Shown here: piece by piece, positions 26,705-35,461 of the stretch
Position numbering within the stretch: position 1 is the stretch's first letter
Layout of the letters: each line of letters begins with the position of its first letter
From: a bacterium
GTDB taxonomy: Bacteria > JAMCPX01
Reading direction: 5' to 3'
Assembly: GCA_021787665.1 (NCBI GenBank)
Contig: JAJYLN010000003.1
Coordinates: forward strand, 80,502 to 144,501
DNA: 64,000 nt
Program-made: the position numbers and the translations under genes
Notes under the pieces: model-generated
Database searches by the model: none
The model's input: the letters and a program-made list of their open reading frames with translations, nothing else
What the model was told of the DNA's origin: nothing

Positions 26705-28015
26705 TTAGGCCTTTTCCAGTATAGAGACTGTTACGTAGGTGCCCGTGCCCGCATGACTATGTATCGCACCTCTTCTGGCGTCCCGGACCTGCAGAAGGTC
26801 GTTCCCGAAATGCTTCTTGATCGAGCGCTGTATCTGCCAGAATGCGAACACCGCCTGCATCAGGCCTGTTGCACCCACCGGGTGGCCGCACGCCATCAGG
26901 CCGCCGGAAGGGTTAACCGGGATCGTGCCCTTCTTCTTCAACTTGACGCCGTAATCTATGTTCGGCAGGAACGGGTTACCGGCCTCGACAAACTTGCCCC
27001 CCTCGCCGTACTTGCACAGTCCCATATCCTCGTATGTCTGTATCTCAGATGAGGTAAAGGCATCGTGGAGTTCGACAAAGTCGATGTCCTCGAGGGGGTT
27101 CTTGATCCCAGCCATCTCATAGGCGAGCTTCGTCGCCATCCTGCCGGCCCTGAAAGAATGTATGCCCGGATAATCGAGGTTCCGATAGTCGCCCGCGGAT
27201 TCGTGGGGAAGCAGTATCACCTTCCCATGCGGCCTGTCTGCCATTCTCATGCTGTCGGTGCCCCGACCGATCCCGGAAACCCGCACCGGCCGCAACTTCG
27301 TGCCGGACGCCTTCTCGAGCTTCCGGATACCCTCCTCGCTCGCGAGCAGAGCGACGGCGGCGCCGTCGGACATGACACATACATCGAGTCTCGTGAGTGG
27401 CCACGCGACCATGGGCGATTTCCGGACGTCCTCCACGGTGAGCTGCTCGCGCTTCTGCGCGTAAGGGTTGTGGTATGCATTGATGTGGTTCTTTACCGAT
27501 ACCAAGGCCATCTGCTCGACCTTCGTGCCGAATTCCTTCATGTGCCGCACGACCATCATTGCGTAGTAGCCCGTGTAGAACCCTCCTACCGGATAATCAA
27601 AGTTGACGTCCGATGCGAGCGCTATGAACTCGTTGCCCTTCCATGTGTTGACATGCGACATCGTCTCGAACCCGTAGGCGAGACAAACATCCATGACCCC
27701 GGACGCTACGGACTTGTAAGCCTCCTGAAAGCATATGCCGCCGGTCGCGCCCCCGCCCTCAACCCTGTGCCCGGGCTTCGGGACAAGACCCAAGTAGTCC
27801 TGAACCATGATTCCCGCCATTAACTGCCGCGTAAAATGGTCCGAGAAGTACGATGCCACCACGCCGTCGATGACGTCGACGGCCTCCCGGTGCATCAGCC
27901 CTATGTCTGCAAGCGCATAGTCATATGCCTTCTTGACCATCAGTTGGAAGGTCATTTCCGGGTGTGCCTTCGCAAACTTCGTTATGCCGCCAGATACCAT
28001 ATAAACCGGTCTCAT
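26705..28015 (-). CDS. Thiolase-superfamily protein lacking the nucleophilic Cys
   Basis: The 436 residues belong to the SCP2-type thiolase family: VEGGGATGG (86-94), FVELHDAFTSSEI, GGLMACGHPVGATGLMQ and SHAGTGTYVTV at the end. In family members the nucleophile sits in a VE-x-x-C-A-S/T-G motif; here position 89 is Gly, so classical thiolysis seems unlikely. Such Cys-less homologues with DUF35 partners include retro-aldolases of steroid side-chain degradation (Ltp2). The start ATG 28015 follows AAAGGAGATACA; the ORF continues upstream to 28039. It is cotranscribed with the B12-binding and DUF35 genes. Confidence 0.85.
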   Translation of the reverse strand: MRPVYMVSGGITKFAKAHPEMTFQLMVKKAYDYALADIGLMHREAVDVIDGVVASYFSDHFTRQLMAGIMVQDYLGLVPKPGHRVEGGGATGGICFQEAYKSVASGVMDVCLAYGFETMSHVNTWKGNEFIALASDVNFDYPVGGFYTGYYAMMVVRHMKEFGTKVEQMALVSVKNHINAYHNPYAQKREQLTVEDVRKSPMVAWPLTRLDVCVMSDGAAVALLASEEGIRKLEKASGTKLRPVRVSGIGRGTDSMRMADRPHGKVILLPHESAGDYRNLDYPGIHSFRAGRMATKLAYEMAGIKNPLEDIDFVELHDAFTSSEIQTYEDMGLCKYGEGGKFVEAGNPFLPNIDYGVKLKKKGTIPVNPSGGLMACGHPVGATGLMQAVFAFWQIQRSIKKHFGNDLLQVRDARRGAIHSHAGTGTYVTVSILEKA

Positions 28016-28039
28016 TGTATCTCCTTTCTTCATAGTCAT

Positions 28040-28441
28040 TTATGTCCTTGGCCGAACCTCTTTCTTTATAAACTCGAGTATGGTCCCCAGGCTCGCGCCC
28101 GGCGTAAATACGCCTTTGACGCCGATGCCCTTGAGATAAGCGATGTCCTCTTCCGGGATGATTCCGCCTCCAAAAACGGTGACGCCATCGAGCCCCTTCT
28201 CTCGTAGCAGTTCCACGACCCTCTTAAAGAGCGTATTGTGGGCGCCGGAGAGGATACTCAAGCCTATGGCATCGACGTCTTCCTGGAGCGCCGTCGCCAC
28301 AATCATCTCCGGCGTCTGATGGAGCCCGGTATAGATGACCTCGTAGCCCGCGTCCCTGAGCATCCTCGCAATGATCCTTGCGCCCCGGTCATGGCCATCC
28401 AGTCCCGGCTTCCCTATAAGGATCCTTATTTTCTTCGTCAT
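28040..28441 (-). CDS. Cobalamin-binding small subunit, methylmalonyl-CoA mutase C-terminal type
   Basis: A 133-residue stand-alone B12-binding domain. [19 protein letters not shown] includes the DxHxxG motif whose His is the lower axial cobalt ligand; [12 protein letters not shown] and [11 protein letters not shown] are the other conserved segments. Such proteins pair with a separate catalytic large subunit (as in archaeal-type methylmalonyl-CoA or related mutases), but none lies in the window. The ATG at 28441 has AAGGAG 11 bp upstream; longer readings to 28477 are less likely. It precedes the thiolase-like and DUF35 genes, suggesting a joint role in acyl-CoA rearrangement and cleavage. Confidence 0.9.
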   Translation of the reverse strand: MTKKIRILIGKPGLDGHDRGARIIARMLRDAGYEVIYTGLHQTPEMIVATALQEDVDAIGLSILSGAHNTLFKRVVELLREKGLDGVTVFGGGIIPEEDIAYLKGIGVKGVFTPGASLGTILEFIKKEVRPRT

Positions 28442-28593
28442 ACAGTTTCTGTCTCCTTGAGAGAACCCAACTGTCACCCACTAAAGCATAATTCACCCGC
28501 GCAATGCAACAGAAGTCGGTCCGATTGCATCTGCACCTTGCCCAACCCAAATATGCGACTGAAATTTTCTTGTCCTTACATAAAGGAGGCTCT

Positions 28594-28812
28594 ATGATAC
28601 AGTCAAAGGCTGTGTGGTTGACACCGACGTGGCGTATGTTGTGTACAGTGTTCGGATTAGTTACAGGTCTTTTGTCCTTCCCGAACGCAGTATACGCTGG
28701 CAGGCCAAATCCATGTGAAGTATCTTCATGTTATTCCTGCAATAAACAGAACGGCAATACGTGGACAGTGCCATGGAACAATCAGACTCGGGATAGAGCC
28801 AGACCATCATGA
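28594..28812 (+). CDS. Small secreted cysteine-containing protein
   Basis: A 72-residue ORF with a strong AAAGGAGG ribosome binding site 4 bp before its ATG. Residues 1-36 look like a Sec signal peptide (basic start, hydrophobic TVFGLVTGLLSF, AVYA cleavage site). The mature ~35 residues, GRPNPCEVSSCYSCNKQNGN onward, contain three close Cys. I do not recognise a family. Local base composition is lower in GC than the neighbours. It could be a redox or metal-binding exported peptide, or the 5' part of a decayed longer gene. Confidence 0.5.
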   Translation: MIQSKAVWLTPTWRMLCTVFGLVTGLLSFPNAVYAGRPNPCEVSSCYSCNKQNGNTWTVPWNNQTRDRARPS

Positions 28813-28909
28813 CCCCGGCAGGCGATGTCGAGGAATCGCAGAGGCCAGGAGCTTGAGAGCATAACGGCAGACCGGTAAACGCAGATGCCCTTACGCTGAG
28901 TAGTTAAAG

Positions 28910-29176
28910 GTGGAGGTTGTATTGGTTTTGTTAATAATTACCGGCTGTGGAGCAACCAAGAAATCTCCACCCGTTATTACCCAAATTAGAGAGTCTTGCG
29001 TGCCCCCACTTGGAGGGGATGTGAAATTGCAGGTATTGATAAATGGTGGGGAAGGATATGCACCTGTATTTGTAAAGAGACACACGGGAAAGAACAGGCA
29101 GTTACCCCGCAACCGAATTGGTCGGTGTTGCAAGGGGCCCGCCGTATTGGCCGTACTCGGGTCCCAATGGCCGTGA
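28910..29176 (+). pseudogene. Lipoprotein-like ORF, probably degenerate
   Basis: A GTG-started ORF of 88 residues opens with a hydrophobic stretch ending in a lipobox-like ITGC (residue 13), then GATKKSPPVITQI. The signal lacks a basic n-region, and only GTG 28910 or TTG 28922 (after GGAGG) are available as starts. The end of the ORF runs through dispersed repeat copy B, where the reading frame looks shifted. GC content is low. Probably a lipoprotein remnant or a fragment of foreign DNA rather than an intact gene. Confidence 0.35.
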
Positions 29177-29178
29177 GG
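29122..29178. repeat. Dispersed hairpin repeat, copy B
   Basis: Partner of 6494-6550. GGGGCCC (29134-29140) pairs with GGGTCCC (29159-29165) through one G-U pair, while copy A uses a different pairing at the same place, so the stem is kept although bases differ. The loop holds TATTGGCCGTAC. Both copies end in AATGGCC[A/G]TGAGG. Confidence 0.55.
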
Positions 29179-29368
29179 AACCTTGATAAAGAGTCATACG
29201 GGGAAAAATTGTGACAAGCGTCATTGCAAAGTGTACCGCCATGCCGGCATCATGGTATTGTACTCATCAACGGAAAGAGGGCCTCAACCATACTCCAGGC
29301 GAAATGCGGAGACGAGCAAGGCACGTGCACTGCTTGACATAGAACGTCTCTTGGCATACACAAGATCC

Positions 29369-30811
29369 ATGAAATACATAGATGTCTTGTTATCGGGCCT
29401 GGTCATTGGTGTTCTTATGCAGGGTTGTGCGACCTCGAACAGCACCGGACGAAATGGAACGGGATTGAACACCGTCGGACAGCCGATAACAACTTCTGAC
29501 ACAGCCGGCCCCGGCACCGTGGCGTGCGGGCCGCTGACCGGCACATCCGTAACCACCGCAGCGGACCAGGACCTGTCGGACATCCTCGCACGTAGCTCCG
29601 CCCCGGAAAGCCTCGAGACCATAACGGCAGACACGGACATCCCGATGGTCATGAACGAAAAGGTGCAATACTTTATCAGGTACTTTTCAGACATACAGCA
29701 CGACATATTCGCAAAGTGGCTCGAGAGGTCAGAGCAGTACATACCTCAGATGAAAAAGATCTTGAAGGACAACGGGCTCCCGGTGGACCTCGTATATATG
29801 GCACTCATCGAGAGCGGGTTCAACACCCACGCCATGTCGAGGCGCAGCGCATGCGGTCCATGGCAGTTCATCAGGAGCACTGCACGGCTCTATCATCTCA
29901 AGGTCAACTGGTGGGTAGACGAGAGGAGGAACCCGGAGAAATCCACGCTCGCAGCAGCACGGTACCTCAAGAACCTCTACGACACCTTCGGCTCGTGGTA
30001 CCTCGCCGAGGCCGCCTACAACGCCGGGCCCCTCAAGGTGCTGTGGGCGATGCGAAAACAGAAGACGGACAATTTCTGGAAGCTTGCCGAGCACAGATAC
30101 CTGAAAAGAGAAACCAGGGACTATGTACCGAAGCTCATCGCAGCAGCGATGATAGCGAAGTCTCCTGCGACCTTCGGGTTTACCGGACTGACCTATGAAA
30201 AGCAGATCCAGGACGATACCGTGGTGCTGTCCCACCAGATCGATCTCCATGTAGCTGCAAGACTTGCAGGAACGACATACGCGGTGATAAAAAATCTTAA
30301 CCCGGAGCTCCTCAGATGGGCAACTCCTCCGGTCCCCGCATACGCCCTGAACATACCCGCTGGCACAAAAAAGACCTTTACCGAAGCGCTGGATAACATG
30401 CCGAGGAGAGAACTCTTCAGCTACAAGCGGTACCCTATACGGAGGGGCGATACCCTCTATGTGATCGCGAGGGAATACGGCGTACCGGTCCGCGAGCTCA
30501 GGACGATGAACCACATATGGAACGTACGGGCGATACGGCCGGGTCGCAACATCATCATTCCGGTCAGCCCCTACTCGCACAGGAGGGCGATCTCGTATGC
30601 GAAGAGGACCAGAACGATCAACACTTCCTACACGGGCTACAGCTCCAGATACATCTACTACCGGGTAAAACAGGGTGATACTTTATGGGATATAGCCCAT
30701 AAATTCGACGTCACCATCTCAAGGATACGGTTCAGCAACAGGCTGAGGGGCAGGCTCATCAGACCGAATATGATCCTGAAGATACCCAAGATCGTCGCAC
30801 GGGAAGATTAG
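29369..30811 (+). CDS. mltD: Membrane-bound lytic murein transglycosylase with LysM repeats (MltD-like)
   Basis: This enzyme cleaves the glycan strands of peptidoglycan to anhydro-muropeptides in the periplasm. The ATG at 29369 gives 480 residues with a lipoprotein signal and lipobox LMQGC. The SLT domain has the catalytic Glu in MALIESGFNTHAMS, then SACGPWQFI and AEAAYNAG. Two LysM domains follow: RRGDTLYVIAREYGVPVREL and KQGDTLWDIAHKFDVTIS, both ending in a conserved IIIP or LKIP. The frame continues upstream to 29183, but the lipoprotein signal fixes the start. Next gene is mrp, 14 bp on. Confidence 0.92.
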   Translation: MKYIDVLLSGLVIGVLMQGCATSNSTGRNGTGLNTVGQPITTSDTAGPGTVACGPLTGTSVTTAADQDLSDILARSSAPESLETITADTDIPMVMNEKVQYFIRYFSDIQHDIFAKWLERSEQYIPQMKKILKDNGLPVDLVYMALIESGFNTHAMSRRSACGPWQFIRSTARLYHLKVNWWVDERRNPEKSTLAAARYLKNLYDTFGSWYLAEAAYNAGPLKVLWAMRKQKTDNFWKLAEHRYLKRETRDYVPKLIAAAMIAKSPATFGFTGLTYEKQIQDDTVVLSHQIDLHVAARLAGTTYAVIKNLNPELLRWATPPVPAYALNIPAGTKKTFTEALDNMPRRELFSYKRYPIRRGDTLYVIAREYGVPVRELRTMNHIWNVRAIRPGRNIIIPVSPYSHRRAISYAKRTRTINTSYTGYSSRYIYYRVKQGDTLWDIAHKFDVTISRIRFSNRLRGRLIRPNMILKIPKIVARED

Positions 30812-30825
30812 AAAGGAGACCTTCG

Positions 30826-31905
30826 TTGTCTGACATAGAACTCGAAAGGCAGGTCCTCAATGCCCTCAGTAAGGTCGAGGACCCGGAGCTGAAGAGGGAC
30901 GTCGTGAGCCTCGGCATGATAAGGGACCTCACGATAGAAGACGGCAGGGTGATCTTCAGGTTCGTGCTTACCACCCCTGCGTGCCCGCTCGCAGACAGCC
31001 TCAGCCAGATGGTGAGAAAGGCCGTCGAGTCGATAGACTGGGTAAAGTCCGTGGAGATTAAGCAGGACTTCGCTGTCCCGAAGGCAAAGACCCCGGGCCC
31101 CCAAAAGCCGGCCCCCATCGAAGGCATCAAGAATATCATAGCCGTCGGCAGCGGCAAGGGAGGCGTGGGTAAGTCGACCGTCAGTGTCAATCTTGCCGTT
31201 GCGCTCGCCCAGACCGGTGCCAAGGTTGGACTCATTGACGCAGATATCTACGGCCCGGATGTTCCCATGCTCCTCGGCATAACCAAGGAACAGAGGCTCG
31301 CCATCGTAGAAAATGAGCGGCTCGAGCCGGTCGAGGCACACGGACTAAAGGCAGTCTCGATAGGCCTGATCCTGCCGGACGACACACCGGTGATCTGGAG
31401 AGGTCCGTTGATAAGCCAGATGATAGACCAGTTCCTGACACAGATTCGGTGGGGCGAGATCGACTATATGATCGTGGACCTGCCCCCGGGCACAGGGGAC
31501 ATCCAGCTCACCCTCGTGCAAAAGGCGCCCATCAACGGCGCTCTTATCATATCGACCCCTCAGGACGTATCCCTCCTCGACGCAACAAAGGCATTGAACA
31601 TGTTCCTGAAGGTGGAGGTACCGGTACTCGGCATGATAGAGAACATGAGCTATTTTATCTGCCCCCACTGCGGCAAGCAGACGAACATATTCGGCACGGG
31701 CGGTGTCGAGGAGGCCGCAAACAGGCTGTCCATCGACTTCCTGGGAAGGATTCCCCTCGAGCCAAGGGTGAGGGAAGGAGGCGATACCGGCAAGCCGATA
31801 GCGGCAGAGGAGCATCCTTCCCCCACAGCGCTGGTGTTCAAGGGCATAGCCGCCAGAGTGGCATCAAAGCTGAGCGTACAGAACATGGCGGCCGGAGACC
31901 GGTAA
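30826..31905 (+). CDS. apbC: Mrp/NBP35-family iron-sulfur carrier ATPase
   Basis: A cytoplasmic P-loop protein that carries [4Fe-4S] clusters to apoproteins. The 359 residues comprise an N-terminal MIP18/DUF59 domain (1-~85, VEDPELKRDVVSLGMIRDL, TTPACPL) and a Mrp ATPase domain: deviant Walker A GSGKGGVGKST, IDADIYGPDVPMLLG, VDLPPGTGDIQL and the cluster-binding CPHC. The start is TTG 30826, supported by AAAGGAGAC 6 bp upstream. It lies between mltD and glpA; several neighbours (GlpA, GlpC-like) need Fe-S clusters. Confidence 0.94.
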   Translation: MSDIELERQVLNALSKVEDPELKRDVVSLGMIRDLTIEDGRVIFRFVLTTPACPLADSLSQMVRKAVESIDWVKSVEIKQDFAVPKAKTPGPQKPAPIEGIKNIIAVGSGKGGVGKSTVSVNLAVALAQTGAKVGLIDADIYGPDVPMLLGITKEQRLAIVENERLEPVEAHGLKAVSIGLILPDDTPVIWRGPLISQMIDQFLTQIRWGEIDYMIVDLPPGTGDIQLTLVQKAPINGALIISTPQDVSLLDATKALNMFLKVEVPVLGMIENMSYFICPHCGKQTNIFGTGGVEEAANRLSIDFLGRIPLEPRVREGGDTGKPIAAEEHPSPTALVFKGIAARVASKLSVQNMAAGDR

Positions 31906-31909
31906 TCCC

Positions 31910-33571
31910 GTGGCCACCGATAAGCAGGACGAGACCTATGACGTCGCGGTCATAGGCGGGGGCATCAACGGCACGGGCATAGCACGGGACTGCGCTATGC
32001 GGGGCCTGAAGGTCGTTCTGTTCGAAAAGAATGACCTCTCGGCCGGGGCGACCGGCGCCTGCACCGGTATGATCCATGGCGGCGCGCGGTACCTCCTGAA
32101 CGACATCCACACCACCTATCTCTCGAGCCTTGACTCCGGCTACATCCAGAAAATCGCCCCGCACCTGCTGTTCAGGATACCCTTTGTTACGCCGGTGCTG
32201 AAGCAAGATGCCGTACCGAACATCTATCTCGGACTGCTCGAGACGTTCTTTGAAGCATACGACCGGTTTGCGCCCCTGAAGAACAGTAAGCCGCATACGA
32301 GGCTCACCAGGGACGAGCTCAGGTCGATCGAGCCCGGCATTACTGACGATGCTATAGGTGCGGTCTCCTTCGACGAGTACGGTATCGATACCTTCAGACT
32401 GTGCGTGGAGAACGCGCTGTCTGCGGCAGAGCATGGTGCCTCGATACACAACCATACCGAGGTGCGGCAGCTCCTCATGCAGGACAACACGGTCGGGGGG
32501 GTACAGGTAAGGGACACGCTCACCGGAAAGACCGGGTATGTCCACGCGAGGCTCGTTATGAACGCGGCCGGGCCATGGCTCCCCGGCGTTGCCGGGCTCG
32601 CCGGGACAAAGGTCCGGATACGCCCGGGCAAAGGCATCCATCTTATCATGGACCGGCGCGTTTCGAACATCGGCATCGTCATAAAAGCCATCGACGGCAG
32701 GCAGGTGTTCATGATGCCGCACGATAACACTTTCATCATCGGGACCACGGACGACGACTTCTACGGTGACCTCGACAACCTATGGGCGACCCGCGACGAG
32801 ATCGAATATCTCCTGCAGGCAGCGGAGCGCTACTTCCCGAGCATACGGGACTACCGGATCATGCGCGTGATGATCGGCGTACGGCCCACCCTGTACGCCT
32901 GGGGAAAGAACGAGGACTCGCTGTACCGGGAGCACAGGATATTCGACCACGAGGCCGAGAACGGCGTGAAGGGCTTTCTGACCATAGCGGGCGGGAAGCT
33001 CGCAAGCTACCGGCTCATGTCCGAGGAGGCCACGGACGTTATCTGCATGAAGCTCGGTCACAAGGGCACGTGCAAAACCCACACCGAGCCCCTGCCCGGC
33101 GGTCGCGCACTACCGGACGTCGGGAAGCTCTCACAGCAGTACAGCATGGATCCATACGCCATTTCCCGGATCGCGTACCGACATGGCGCCCTGACTGAGG
33201 AGGTCCTCGGATCGACGGTCCGGGAAGCATCGAACGGCGCCACGGTATGCGAGTGTGAGCCTGTTACCGAGGCTGAAATCCGGCACGCCATCCGCAGCGA
33301 ATGGGCACGCACCTTGCCGGACCTGCGAAGGAGGACCAGACTCGGCACCGGCTCGTGCCAGGGAAGGCGATGTGCGATCAGGGCCGCGTACATCCTCGGA
33401 GAGGAGCTCGGACTTGACTCGGACGGAATCAAGGGGCTCATCGGAACATTTATCAAAGAGCGCTGGAAAGGCAACGCTCCGATCCTTACGGACAAGCAGC
33501 TTGCCGAGGCCGAGCTGAACCTTGCGACGCACGTGCTTTCCGATAGTTTTAACGATCTCATCGAGAAGTGA
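31910..33571 (+). CDS. glpA: Anaerobic glycerol-3-phosphate dehydrogenase, subunit A
   Basis: FAD subunit that oxidises sn-glycerol 3-phosphate to dihydroxyacetone phosphate. The 553 residues have the N-terminal FAD fold AVIGGGINGTGIARDCAMRG, GATGACTGMIHGGARYLL and the C-terminal BFD-type [2Fe-2S] domain (VCECEPVTEAE and GTGSCQGRRC) that separates GlpA from aerobic GlpD. The start is GTG 31910, 4 bp after mrp stops. glpB and a short GlpC-like gene follow at 3 and 2 bp. Electrons should pass to menaquinone. Confidence 0.94.
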   Translation: MATDKQDETYDVAVIGGGINGTGIARDCAMRGLKVVLFEKNDLSAGATGACTGMIHGGARYLLNDIHTTYLSSLDSGYIQKIAPHLLFRIPFVTPVLKQDAVPNIYLGLLETFFEAYDRFAPLKNSKPHTRLTRDELRSIEPGITDDAIGAVSFDEYGIDTFRLCVENALSAAEHGASIHNHTEVRQLLMQDNTVGGVQVRDTLTGKTGYVHARLVMNAAGPWLPGVAGLAGTKVRIRPGKGIHLIMDRRVSNIGIVIKAIDGRQVFMMPHDNTFIIGTTDDDFYGDLDNLWATRDEIEYLLQAAERYFPSIRDYRIMRVMIGVRPTLYAWGKNEDSLYREHRIFDHEAENGVKGFLTIAGGKLASYRLMSEEATDVICMKLGHKGTCKTHTEPLPGGRALPDVGKLSQQYSMDPYAISRIAYRHGALTEEVLGSTVREASNGATVCECEPVTEAEIRHAIRSEWARTLPDLRRRTRLGTGSCQGRRCAIRAAYILGEELGLDSDGIKGLIGTFIKERWKGNAPILTDKQLAEAELNLATHVLSDSFNDLIEK

Positions 33572-33574
33572 TCC

Positions 33575-34912
33575 ATGGACTATGACGTCATCGTTATCGG
33601 CAGCGGTCTTGCGGGAACGCTTGCTGCAATCAATGCGGCCAGGACAAAAAAGGTCGCTGTAGTAAGAAAGGGGTACGGAGCGACCGCGCTATCCTCCGGT
33701 GCGTTCGACATCGCGGGCAGAACCGGTCAAAGGGGCAGGCCGTTCAAGGGCATCTCGACCCTGACCGGGGCCATCGGCAACATCCTTTACAACGAGCCCC
33801 TGCATCCCTACTCGATGCTCTCCACCCTGCTTACGGGAGACCGGTTCAACGAGTTCCCGAGTATGGTCAAGACCATCGGCGATCAGCTCTTCAGCGAGCT
33901 GGAAACGGAGGGGATCCGGTACGAAGGCTCCTGGGAGAGCTACTCGATTATCCCCAACCAGCACGGCACTTTCAAGCTTACCTCCTTCTGTCAATCTTCC
34001 ATGCTATCCGGTAACCTGACGAAACTGATGGGCAGGGCGATAGTGTTCGTGGGCTTTGAACGTACCGACGTACACAACAAAACCAGGGCATCGTTCATCT
34101 CGGCTATGCTCTCAAAATACGGACTCGCGTCTTTCAGGAATATCGGTTGCACGAATATCGATCTCAGGCACTACGGCATACCCTGTAATGAATACGATTA
34201 TATATCTCTCGCCGGTACCATGGACGACACGGAACATGCAAAGAAGGTACTGGCCATCGTGAAACATTCCCTGGACAGCATGGAATATGAGCATGCTTTT
34301 CTGCCGCCTATCATGGGTATTACGAACCACCATGAGGTCCTGAAGATGTTTACCGATAGTTTCGGAGATACCGTCTCCGAGTTTATTTCTCCTCCCTCCT
34401 CAGCCCCGGGTTTGAGACTGCAGTATGCACTCGATAGGTTGCTTGCCCGGCATGGCGTCGCGATCATAGAGGGGGATGCGGCCGGTGAGGGGACCGGAGA
34501 CACGATTAAGACGATACGGGTGTCCTCACGGGACGGCAGGAAGGCGTCTACGTCCGCAGACAGCTTTGTGCTTGCGACAGGCAAATTCATCAGCGGGGGC
34601 ATCGTGAATAAGGGAACATGGCACGAAGCCGTGTTCGGTCTGCCGGTCTTTATAGGTGTGCATCAGACAAAGGACCCGTTCCCTCCTGGCCACCTCACCG
34701 GAGACCCGTTCGACGATCAGATGCTCTTTTCGATGGGCGTAAGGACGGACACCAGCCTGCGGCCGGTCGATGAAGACGGCAGGGTCGTGTACAAGAACCT
34801 CTACGCGGCTGGCTCCGTACTCTCGGGCTACAACTATATCTACGACAAAACAGGCCTCGGTACGGCCATGATGACCGGCGCGAAAGCGGGCATATTCTCT
34901 GTGGCGGGGTAG
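33575..34912 (+). CDS. glpB: Anaerobic glycerol-3-phosphate dehydrogenase, subunit B
   Basis: FMN-containing partner of GlpA. The 445 residues begin with MDYDVIVIGSGLAGTLAAIN, contain KGYGATALSSGAFDIAGR and end with YAAGSVLSGYNYIYDKTGLGT, all as in GlpB. ATG is 3 bp after the glpA stop, so the genes are translationally coupled. With glpA it forms the soluble dehydrogenase dimer; its membrane anchor would normally be GlpC, here only a short ferredoxin-like gene. Confidence 0.92.
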   Translation: MDYDVIVIGSGLAGTLAAINAARTKKVAVVRKGYGATALSSGAFDIAGRTGQRGRPFKGISTLTGAIGNILYNEPLHPYSMLSTLLTGDRFNEFPSMVKTIGDQLFSELETEGIRYEGSWESYSIIPNQHGTFKLTSFCQSSMLSGNLTKLMGRAIVFVGFERTDVHNKTRASFISAMLSKYGLASFRNIGCTNIDLRHYGIPCNEYDYISLAGTMDDTEHAKKVLAIVKHSLDSMEYEHAFLPPIMGITNHHEVLKMFTDSFGDTVSEFISPPSSAPGLRLQYALDRLLARHGVAIIEGDAAGEGTGDTIKTIRVSSRDGRKASTSADSFVLATGKFISGGIVNKGTWHEAVFGLPVFIGVHQTKDPFPPGHLTGDPFDDQMLFSMGVRTDTSLRPVDEDGRVVYKNLYAAGSVLSGYNYIYDKTGLGTAMMTGAKAGIFSVAG

Positions 34913-34914
34913 GC

Positions 34915-35313
34915 ATGGGCAAAAAGGAAATACTTGCACGGCTCAATCTCGCGTACAGGCTTTTCATCCATATCCTGAAAAAGCCCCTTGAACGGATAAG
35001 GGGCCACCGGGGCTACGACGCCTTTATCAGCCAGTACAAGGGACTCGCCCCGGTAAATGCGGAAACGAGGGCCCTGTATCCGTTCCTGTCCGGCTGTATC
35101 GACTGCGGCATCTGCATCGCCGAGTGCAGCAAGCTCCGGCACGACGTACCACCGGTTTATTTTTTCGTCAGCTACTCCAGGCTCTTGCCGGAGCTTTTGT
35201 ATTCTGACAGGCTGCTCAAGGCCTGCATGGACTGCAACGCGTGCCTTGTCCATTGTCCCACCGGCTTAACGATGAAGCAACTGGTGGTACTGTACCGGGG
35301 CATGATCTCCTGA
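34915..35313 (+). CDS. Short [4Fe-4S] protein in the GlpC position (HdrC-like)
   Basis: A 132-residue protein with two complete 4Fe-4S motifs, CIDCGICIAECSKL and CMDCNACLVHCPTG. GlpC proteins are ~400 residues, with these clusters followed by two CCG domains that mediate quinone or membrane interaction; those are absent and the ORF simply stops after the ferredoxin domain. It looks intact, not frameshifted, so it may be an HdrC-like electron carrier that passes electrons to a separate CCG protein. It closes the mltD-mrp-glpAB operon. Confidence 0.85.
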   Translation: MGKKEILARLNLAYRLFIHILKKPLERIRGHRGYDAFISQYKGLAPVNAETRALYPFLSGCIDCGICIAECSKLRHDVPPVYFFVSYSRLLPELLYSDRLLKACMDCNACLVHCPTGLTMKQLVVLYRGMIS

Positions 35314-35337
35314 CGCCCCTCCTATCCGACCTCTGGA

Positions 35338-35370
35338 AATAAAAAGGCTTACCGGGAACGGTAAGCCTTT
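35338..35370 (-). terminator. Terminator after tRNA-Asn (possibly bidirectional)
   Basis: An 11-bp perfect stem, AAAGGCTTACC / GGTAAGCCTTT with a 6-base loop, followed on the minus strand by TTTTTATTT. It lies between two converging transcripts: tRNA-Asn from the right and glp from the left; in the plus direction the T-tail is poor. Confidence 0.8.
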
Positions 35371-35380
35371 CATAATAGTC

Positions 35381-35452
35381 CTCCTCGGGCAGGGCTCGAA
35401 CCTGCAACCCTTCGGTTAACAGCCGAATGCTCTACCATTGAGCTACCGAGGA
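35381..35452 (-). tRNA. tRNA-Asn (GTT)
   Basis: Minus-strand 72-nt cloverleaf. Acceptor TCCTCGG pairs with CCGAGGA, D-stem GCTC/GAGC, anticodon stem TTCGG/CCGAA with loop CTGTTAA (anticodon GTT), T-loop TTCGAGC and discriminator G. The CCA end is not encoded. A terminator follows. Confidence 0.97.
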
Positions 35453-35461
35453 ATAAGATCG

